Assembly (NCBI GenBank): GCA_031253875.1
Contig: JAIRVN010000132.1
Location: 1 to 11,191 of the forward strand
Direction: 5' to 3'
From: Deltaproteobacteria bacterium
GTDB taxonomy: Bacteria > Desulfobacterota > Desulfovibrionia > Desulfovibrionales > Desulfovibrionaceae
DNA length: 11,191 nucleotides
Positions 6,550 through 11,191 of this stretch are shown here, piece after piece (position 1 is the stretch's first letter; the number at the start of each line of letters is the position of its first letter). Below the pieces are notes generated by a model, which had not been told where the DNA came from, searched no databases, and was given only the letters and a program-made list of their open reading frames with translations. The translations under genes were made by a program, and so were the position numbers.

Positions 6550-7896
6550 ATGCACAGATCCCCTTTGGACACAGATCAACGCGCTCGGCCGCTACGGCGG
6601 CAAGACGCCCGGACACTGGCAGTCCAGGTGTTGCTGCGGCTTGAGGGTTCGCGCCTTCCGGTCCAGGCGGCGCTGCATGGGGTGTTGGCGCGCGTGGCGT
6701 GCAATCCGGCGGATGCGGCCCTGTGTTCGGAACTCTGTTATGGCGCGCTACGCATGGAAATTCGCCTGCGCTGGCTGCTGGAGCGCTTTCTCAAGGCGCC
6801 GGGAAGATTGCCGCCGCACATGCGCTGCATCCTGCTGGTGGCCTTGTACGCGTTGTTGTTCTTGGAAGGCATGCCCGTTCACGCGCTTGTGGATTGGGCG
6901 GTGGAAAGCGTGAAGCGCAAGCACGGCCAGGCGCTCGCCCGTGTCGCCAACGCCTGCCTGCGCGCTATTTGTCGTGAGGGCGCCGCTCCGCGCGACTATG
7001 GCTATTACCGTGCCCCCGGCCTGGACGAGCAGGCGCAGCAGGCTTTGTACCATGCTCTGCCCTTGTGGATTGCCCGTCTGTGGCACGCAGCATACGGGCC
7101 GGACAAGGCGGGCCTGCTCGTATCGAAAAGTAGCGCGCGCCCGGCGGCGGGGTTTCGCGTCAACAGGTTCCGGACAGGCTGGGAGGAAGTGGCGCGGCAA
7201 CTTGAAAATGCCGGAGCGCAGCGTCTGACGCCTGCCTGCTTTGCCGTGGTGCCGGACAGGCGCGCTCAGGTGGAGGAACACTCTCCTCTGGCGATGCTGC
7301 TGGCCGAGGGGTGGCTGTCGCGGCAGGGAGCGGCGTCTCAGTTAGCTCTGCATGCCCTGGAGCCGGGCACATGGCCTGATCCGATCTGGGACGCCTGTGC
7401 TGGGCAAGGCACAAAATGCTGCGCTCTGCTTGAATTTGGCAAGGATGTACCCCTCGCCGGCGATGTGCATCTGCCGCGCTTGCGGCGCATACACGGCGAA
7501 TGCCGCCGCCTGCGTCTTCCGACGCCGCACGTCGCCCAGGCATCCGCACTGCACCCGCCCTTGGCTTTCAAACCCGGAACCATTGTCCTGGACGTCCCCT
7601 GCTCCGGCCTGGGCGTGTTGGCAAGCAGGCCGGACATCCGCCGACACCGGAGCGCGGAAGATGTGCAGCCGTTGATCCGCCGCCAGGCTGCCATGCTGGA
7701 GTCAGCCCACGCCGCCCTGGCTTCCGGCGGGCATATCGTCTACATTACCTGCACACAAAATCCGGCCGAGAACGAAGAACAGATCCGCGCCTTCGTGCGT
7801 GGACACTCCATCGCTGTGCTTGCTCAAGAATGGAACAGTCCTGTCGGGGACATGCTGCTGGAAGGCATGTATGCCGCGCTGCTGGTGAAGCGGTAG
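6550..7896 (+). CDS. rsmB: RsmB/Sun-family 16S rRNA cytosine-C5 methyltransferase
   Basis: The 448-residue protein has a NusB-like RNA-binding domain at about 18-145 and a Rossmann-fold methyltransferase domain at about 185-448. RsmB methylates 16S rRNA position C967 (E. coli numbering) with S-adenosylmethionine. The two catalytic cysteines are present: Cys351 in DVPCSGLG, which assists release, and nucleophile Cys401 in YITCTQNPAENEEQI. The AdoMet-binding loop reads DACAGQGTKCCALLE (281-295) where the family consensus is close to DACAAPGGKT, so the proline and one glycine differ; Asp305 fits the ribose-binding acidic position. The protein may therefore be a divergent member with another cytosine target. 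An in-frame TGA at 6532 means ATG 6550 is the first start; its Shine-Dalgarno is weak. It follows rfaE1 after 76 bases and may belong to the parB-rfaE1 unit. Confidence 0.88.
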   Translation: MHRSPLDTDQRARPLRRQDARTLAVQVLLRLEGSRLPVQAALHGVLARVACNPADAALCSELCYGALRMEIRLRWLLERFLKAPGRLPPHMRCILLVALYALLFLEGMPVHALVDWAVESVKRKHGQALARVANACLRAICREGAAPRDYGYYRAPGLDEQAQQALYHALPLWIARLWHAAYGPDKAGLLVSKSSARPAAGFRVNRFRTGWEEVARQLENAGAQRLTPACFAVVPDRRAQVEEHSPLAMLLAEGWLSRQGAASQLALHALEPGTWPDPIWDACAGQGTKCCALLEFGKDVPLAGDVHLPRLRRIHGECRRLRLPTPHVAQASALHPPLAFKPGTIVLDVPCSGLGVLASRPDIRRHRSAEDVQPLIRRQAAMLESAHAALASGGHIVYITCTQNPAENEEQIRAFVRGHSIAVLAQEWNSPVGDMLLEGMYAALLVKR

Positions 7897-8178
7897 GATG
7901 GCGTGCAACAGCCTCCGGCTAGCGAACAATACGTCCAATCACCACATGGGATAGCCCGAAGGCTTGGAACGCGACCGAAAACGCGAAGAGGACTTGCAGA
8001 GGCAGCGCGAGCAACGCGGCAAGCAGCAGGCACGGGATCACAGCGGACAGAGCCGTTAAATATCTTGACGCATGACGTAATATGTAATATTTTCAGAATG
8101 GGCAATAGCAAGGAGGTAAATGTAATAAATGCCTGCAAGTTAGGCACAGACAGTTCCAAATTGTTAATGAGGATAATC
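7897..8178 (+). promoter_or_regulatory. Junction and leader region upstream of higBA
   Basis: The first part (to about 8055) is GC-rich with no complete gene, although one frame (7955-8059) has a highly charged reading described separately. From about 8056 the DNA becomes AT-rich, marking the left edge of the toxin-antitoxin island. A good promoter candidate is TTGACG (8065-8070), 17 bases, TATTTT (8088-8093). Its -10 overlaps a tandem GTAATAT repeat (8077-8090) and a small dyad AATAT-GTA-ATATT (8079-8091), plausible as a HigA operator. A very strong Shine-Dalgarno, AAGGAGGT (8110-8117), precedes only ATG-TAA. The working higB ribosome-binding site is GAGG at 8169-8172. Confidence 0.5.
7955..8059 (+). 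pseudogene. Possible gene remnant, charged C-terminal tail
   Basis: Between an in-frame TAG (7952-7954) and TAA (8057-8059) one frame reads 34 codons of a strongly charged, helix-prone sequence, including GLERDRKREEDLQRQREQRG. It has no ribosome-binding site. Such tails occur at the ends of several mobilisation, phage and coiled-coil proteins, so it might be what is left of a gene disrupted at the island junction. Equally it may be chance in GC-rich DNA. I cannot name a parent family. Confidence 0.2.
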
Positions 8179-8460
8179 GTGATTATCTCTTTTAAATGCA
8201 AGAAAACTGAAGCATTATACAGAAATGGGAAAGTTGACAAAAAATTTTTCAATTTTGTCCAGCGTGTGGAGCTTAGGCTGCGTTACTTGGAAGCCGCCAC
8301 GGATTTAAACGACCTGTATGCACCACCAAGCAATAAATTTCATGCGTTACATGGTGACCGTGTAGGGCAATACAGTATCAGCATAAACGCGCAGTGGCGC
8401 ATTTGCTTTACTTGGTCAGAATTAGGTGCAGAAAATGTTGAAATTGTAGATTATCACTGA
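8179..8460 (+). CDS. higB: HigB-type RelE-superfamily mRNA interferase toxin
   Basis: The 93-residue product matches the HigB branch of the RelE/ParE toxins. These cut mRNA on translating ribosomes and are neutralised by HigA. The family signature is at the C-terminus: LHGDRVGQYSISINAQWRICFTW (57-79) followed by VEIVDYH (87-93). The N-terminus MIISFKCKKTEALY fits the usual start. GTG 8179 is chosen because GAGG (8169-8172) lies six bases before it; the frame is open back to 7903, but that upstream part is composed of GC-rich and leader DNA with no homology. The toxin precedes the antitoxin, the higBA order. The DNA is AT-rich compared with rsmB and the peptidase gene, supporting horizontal acquisition. 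No truncation is visible. Confidence 0.88.
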   Translation: MIISFKCKKTEALYRNGKVDKKFFNFVQRVELRLRYLEAATDLNDLYAPPSNKFHALHGDRVGQYSISINAQWRICFTWSELGAENVEIVDYH

Positions 8461-8539
8461 TTGAACTCTATATAAAATATAATTATTTTACTACATTTTG
8501 TACTTTGTTATTTATTGTATATTATAGTAGGATTTTAAA
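8461..8539 (+). promoter_or_regulatory. AT-rich higB-higA spacer with candidate antitoxin promoter
   Basis: The 79-base spacer is unusually long for a toxin-antitoxin pair and almost entirely A/T. It contains a perfect TATAAT at 8478-8483 without an obvious -35, and a second candidate TTGTAC (8498-8503), 16 bases, TATTAT (8520-8525). TAGGA at 8527-8531 is the ribosome-binding site of higA. A promoter here would let higA be made independently of the toxin. Confidence 0.4.
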
Positions 8540-8845
8540 ATGCGTACACCAATTCATCCTGGCGAAATATTAAAAGAAGAAATGGAATTTATTAATATAA
8601 GCGCTAATAAATTAGCTAATAATTTAAATGTTCCAACAAACAGAATAACACAGATAATCAATAAGAAAAGGGCAATAACCCCTGATACAGCACGTAGATT
8701 AGGTGCTTTTTTTAAAACTAGTCCTCAATTTTGGATGAATTTACAATTCATTTATGAAATGGACCTTGATTTTAGCGATACAGCCAAAGAAAAAGAAATA
8801 GCATCAATCAAGCCATATGTAGAAAGTGCCGTTAGGGCGATCTAG
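8540..8845 (+). CDS. higA: HigA-family antitoxin, HTH transcriptional regulator
   Basis: The 101-residue protein begins MRTPIHPGEILKEEM, the hallmark of the HigA/VapI antidote family. A helix-turn-helix of the Xre type follows at about 18-60: NISANKLANNLNVPTNRITQIINKKRAITPDTARRLGAFF. Then comes FWMNLQFIYEMDL, also typical of the family. HigA binds HigB to block its ribosome-dependent cleavage and represses the higBA promoter. Codon use is strongly AT-biased (AAT, ATT, TTA, AAA), unlike rsmB and the peptidase gene. ATG 8540 is preceded by TAGGA at suitable spacing. The stop lies 40 bases before the second parS-like site. The pair looks complete and functional. Confidence 0.92.
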   Translation: MRTPIHPGEILKEEMEFINISANKLANNLNVPTNRITQIINKKRAITPDTARRLGAFFKTSPQFWMNLQFIYEMDLDFSDTAKEKEIASIKPYVESAVRAI

Positions 8846-8906
8846 GGGCGAGCATCTCTCGCCGTTCCATCGCGGAGGCCACGGTTGTTTCACGGGAAAC
8901 CCCAAC
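8846..8906. other. Intergenic gap between higA and the M16C peptidase
   Basis: This 61-base gap separates two converging genes. It holds a 6-bp hairpin (GGCGAG at 8847-8852 with CTCGCC at 8858-8863, five-base loop) without a T-run on either side, and the parS-like site. No convincing intrinsic terminator is visible for either gene. GC-rich composition returns here, marking the right edge of the AT-rich island. Confidence 0.4.
8886..8901. promoter_or_regulatory. parS: Second parS-like site
   Basis: TGTTTCACGGGAAACC differs at two positions (10 and 16) from the conserved TGTTTCACGTGAAACA, and both GTTTC/GAAAC half-sites are in register. It lies about 3.4 kb after parB, in an intergenic gap just past the 3' end of the peptidase gene. 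Degenerate secondary parS sites near parAB are common in bacterial chromosomes. Binding is not certain, as substitutions in the central or outer bases weaken some sites. Confidence 0.6.
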
Positions 8907-11191
8907 CTACAAAAGTTTCTTGATTTTCCAGGCGTGTGTCCGCGCATGGTGCTCAAGCTGGTTGCCGCCAAGGGCGCAGCAGTGGGCTTGGGCGCGCGCC
9001 TGTTCCAGAATATCTGCGAAGGCGTGAAAATCCTTGAGAGTCGTGCCAAGAATTTCGTCGCGCATCTGCTGGCGCAGTTCATCCGTAAGTCCGGTCAGCC
9101 AACGCATGAGCGAGGCGGCGCCTTTGGCGTCCGGCAGCATATACGCGTCCACATCGCCGATCGCCCCGACTATGGCACGGGTGAGTTCGCGTTTGTCAAG
9201 CTGGAGCGTCCGCAGGTAGTCCGCCGCGCCGTCGTAGACTTCCAGTGTGCGGGCTATATTGGGATCACGGTAGGAAAGCAGGGTGAGGATGCCGGAAAGA
9301 CGGTCAAAAGAGCAAAAGGCTCCATATGCGCCGCCCTGGACGCGCACTCGATCCCACAAATACGCCATGCGCAGATGGCGCAGGATGACGTTGATGGACC
9401 CGTGGTAGCAGTAGCCGAGTTCAAACAGGTTTGCGGCCTTGCCGACGTAATTTACCTGGGCAGGCACACAGAAGGCTTCAGCGTTCGGCATGGCCGGACA
9501 CAGCCAATCGTCGGCAGTAGCAGCGGCACGTTGCGGCAGCCGGGAAAGCAGGGTGTCCGCCAATGGTTCGACGAGCGCAGCGAGTTCCGCAGTGCAGGTA
9601 AGATTCAAGAGCACCCCGTCATTGCGCATCAGGAGCCGATGCAGCGTTTGCAGATCCTGTCGGCAGGCCTCCCATTCCCGGCCAAACTTTTCGGCGCCTG
9701 CGCGGAGGTAGTCAAGGTACGTGACGCCGCCGCTGAGTTCGGCAAGCCAGGACGAGACGTGGAACCGGGAGCGCAAGCGGGCGGCGACCATGCCGTGCCC
9801 GGCAGGTACGAGCGAATGTTCCAGGCGGGCCTTTTCTTCAAGCAGCATTTGCGCGAAGCGTTCCGGCTGCTCGAAGTCGGGCTGGAACATGATTTCCTGC
9901 ATCAGCTCGAAGAGATCGTCGAACTTGTCCCGCGTCGCCTTGGCATGCACCGAAAGGAAGGCCAGCGTGCCCTGTTGCTTCAGGCTTGCCGAGAAAAAAG
10001 GCTGCGCATCCAGGCCGCCGGTCTTGGCGGCTATGCGCATGCCAAGTTCCACAAAGTCGCGGCGTTGGGTGCCTATTTCGGTCAAGGCCCTGGCAAAGAG
10101 CGGCATAAGGGGAATCAGGCGCTGCGGCACGGCGGTCAACGGCAGCAGAAATTCGAGATAGGCGATGCCCGAAGTGTCGAGATCATGGAACAGCACAGGC
10201 ATGGAACCAACGCGGCGCTCTTCGAGCGGAATGGGGGCATTGCGCTCCGGTAGATCCGCAAGCTCCAGTCCCGGAATGGCGGCCAGGGCTTCCGGGCTGT
10301 CCGGCGTCGCCTGGCCGGCGCGCAGTTTCCGCGTCCCGACAATAAAAGAATTGCGTTCTTCCACGGTACAATGCTCGCGCAGAGCCTGAAGGCTGGCCGT
10401 TTCAGCCTCTTCCCGCCGATGCGCCAGCCCGGCGTCGGGCGTCAGCAGCACGGTGGCACGGTGCGTGTTCTCAAGCAGCCAGTTTCCGACAAGCGTTTCA
10501 AAAAGCCTTTCACCCGCGGAAAGCCGCTTTTTGATGGCCGCCAAGGGGGCTTCATAACAGAGAGGGGCCAGCGGGTCGCCGTCATACAGCCAGGTGGAGA
10601 GGCTGCGCACCATGGCCGCAAGACCCCGTGGAAAGCGGCCGCTGTTGTTTTCACGCAGGGTGAATTCCGTACTGTTCACCGCAGCTTCCACCGCATCGGG
10701 ATCAATGCCTTCTTCAGCAAGTTCGGCCAGGGCGTCAAAAATCAGGGTTTCCACTGCAGCATAGGCATTGGCGTCAATGCCCTTGAGGCCGACAGAAAAG
10801 TACATCTGTTGCAAGTCCATCTCAAGGCCCACTCCGGCAAGATCTTCCCCCAGGCCGGATTCAATCAGCGCGCGGCGCAAAGGCGAACCCGGCAGGCCAA
10901 GCAGGATGTGTTCCAGCATTTCTAGGGCAAGCCCTTCTTCAGTATTGCCGTTTTCGCAGAGCAGCCAGATTACGGTGAGCATGGCGCGCGCTTCATCTTC
11001 TCCCGCTGCATAGGAATGTTCGATAAGCCGGGGGGTGTCGCGGCGCGGCTGGAGAGGAATATGGGAATCCACAGGCGCAGCCGCAAAGCGCTTTAGTTCA
11101 TTGGCCAGACATTCCAGACGGCGTTCTTCCGGGTCATCGCCCCAAAAAAAGAAACGAGCGTTCGAAGGGTGGTAATAGCGGGTGTGGAAAT
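8907..11191 (-). CDS. M16C (PreP/Cym1-like) zinc metallopeptidase, lacking N-terminus
   Basis: The frame is open from the window edge to a TAG (complement of 8907-8909), giving 760 residues. Family members have about 970, so roughly 200 N-terminal residues, including the inverted zinc motif HxxEH, lie outside. The family degrades short peptides, for example transit peptides in organelles, inside a two-half clamshell chamber. The fragment begins with FHTRYYHPSNARFFFWGDD (end of the first M16 domain). Next come the M16C-associated linker region and a second inactive M16 half with ARLRSRFHVSSWLAELSGGVTYLDYL. About 140 residues from the end is RVRVQGGAYGAF plus SYRDPN, where PreP carries conserved substrate-contacting Arg and Tyr. 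The GTG at 11072 (MDSHIP) is internal, not the start, because the preceding 39 codons are conserved family sequence. The gene converges with higA. Confidence 0.92.
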   Translation of the reverse strand, partial: FHTRYYHPSNARFFFWGDDPEERRLECLANELKRFAAAPVDSHIPLQPRRDTPRLIEHSYAAGEDEARAMLTVIWLLCENGNTEEGLALEMLEHILLGLPGSPLRRALIESGLGEDLAGVGLEMDLQQMYFSVGLKGIDANAYAAVETLIFDALAELAEEGIDPDAVEAAVNSTEFTLRENNSGRFPRGLAAMVRSLSTWLYDGDPLAPLCYEAPLAAIKKRLSAGERLFETLVGNWLLENTHRATVLLTPDAGLAHRREEAETASLQALREHCTVEERNSFIVGTRKLRAGQATPDSPEALAAIPGLELADLPERNAPIPLEERRVGSMPVLFHDLDTSGIAYLEFLLPLTAVPQRLIPLMPLFARALTEIGTQRRDFVELGMRIAAKTGGLDAQPFFSASLKQQGTLAFLSVHAKATRDKFDDLFELMQEIMFQPDFEQPERFAQMLLEEKARLEHSLVPAGHGMVAARLRSRFHVSSWLAELSGGVTYLDYLRAGAEKFGREWEACRQDLQTLHRLLMRNDGVLLNLTCTAELAALVEPLADTLLSRLPQRAAATADDWLCPAMPNAEAFCVPAQVNYVGKAANLFELGYCYHGSINVILRHLRMAYLWDRVRVQGGAYGAFCSFDRLSGILTLLSYRDPNIARTLEVYDGAADYLRTLQLDKRELTRAIVGAIGDVDAYMLPDAKGAASLMRWLTGLTDELRQQMRDEILGTTLKDFHAFADILEQARAQAHCCALGGNQLEHHARTHAWKIKKLL

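Noticed and set aside
7903..8178. N-terminal extension of HigB to 185 residues
   Set aside because: The extra 92 residues have no family counterpart and cross GC-rich junction DNA and the likely promoter. GTG 8179 has its own ribosome-binding site and gives the normal HigB length.
8847..8863. Six-bp hairpin after higA considered as a terminator
   Set aside because: There is no T-run on either strand and the stem is short.
8826..10253. Long plus-strand frame (475 codons) opposite the M16C peptidase gene
   Set aside because: The minus strand carries clear M16C family sequence throughout. Long antisense frames are expected in GC-rich coding DNA, and this one has no motifs.

Overview
The window looks like a chromosomal segment of a sulfate-reducing, Gram-negative Desulfovibrio-type bacterium (Desulfobacterota). 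The end of a Desulfovibrio-like ammonia-forming cytochrome c nitrite reductase (NrfA), a heptose kinase for lipopolysaccharide, an outer-membrane-type lipoprotein and a PreP/Cym1-like M16C peptidase all fit this. So does the GC-rich coding style. The assignment comes from recognising protein families, not from a database search.

Layout, left to right. (1) 1-383 is the 3' end of nrfA, closed by a strong intrinsic terminator. (2) 384-731 has no gene but carries a perfect 11-bp inverted repeat. (3) 732-1351 is a short cysteine-containing leader ORF with an ideal Shine-Dalgarno sequence; its stop overlaps the start of an NlpC/P60 lipoprotein (ATGA). (4) 1352-1543 is an AT-rich regulatory gap with two palindromes, ahead of a MerR-like DNA-binding protein with a long coiled-coil tail (1544-2149). 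(5) 2213-2992, minus strand, is an exported DsbA-family thiol oxidoreductase, divergent from (6) parA (3165-3944). (7) 3995-4381, minus strand, is an unrecognised small CxxC/CxxC protein lying between parA and (8) parB (4483-5463). (9) rfaE1/hldA (5460-6473) overlaps the parB stop by ATGA. (10) 6550-7896 is an RsmB-like rRNA cytosine-C5 methyltransferase. (11) 8179-8845 is an AT-rich HigB-HigA toxin-antitoxin pair, probably acquired by transfer. (12) 8907 to the window end, minus strand, is the C-terminal three quarters or so of an M16C peptidase.

The central theme is chromosome segregation: parA, parB and two parS-like sites. One site (3127-3142, one mismatch to the widely conserved 16-bp parS) lies in the parA leader. 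The other (8886-8901, two mismatches) lies between higA and the peptidase. Together they suggest a complete chromosomal ParABS locus. It is unusual in being split by an antisense zinc-ribbon-like gene whose 3' end contains a perfect 30-bp palindrome that could also terminate parA transcription. Envelope genes surround it: the NlpC/P60 lipoprotein, DsbA-like protein and heptose kinase.

I found no rRNA, tRNA, CRISPR array, insertion sequence or clear new multigene defence system. The points most worth a second look are the cysteine-rich leader ORF, the codon-aligned 30-bp palindrome, the parS-like sites, and the higBA leader, where a near-perfect ribosome-binding site drives no visible gene.
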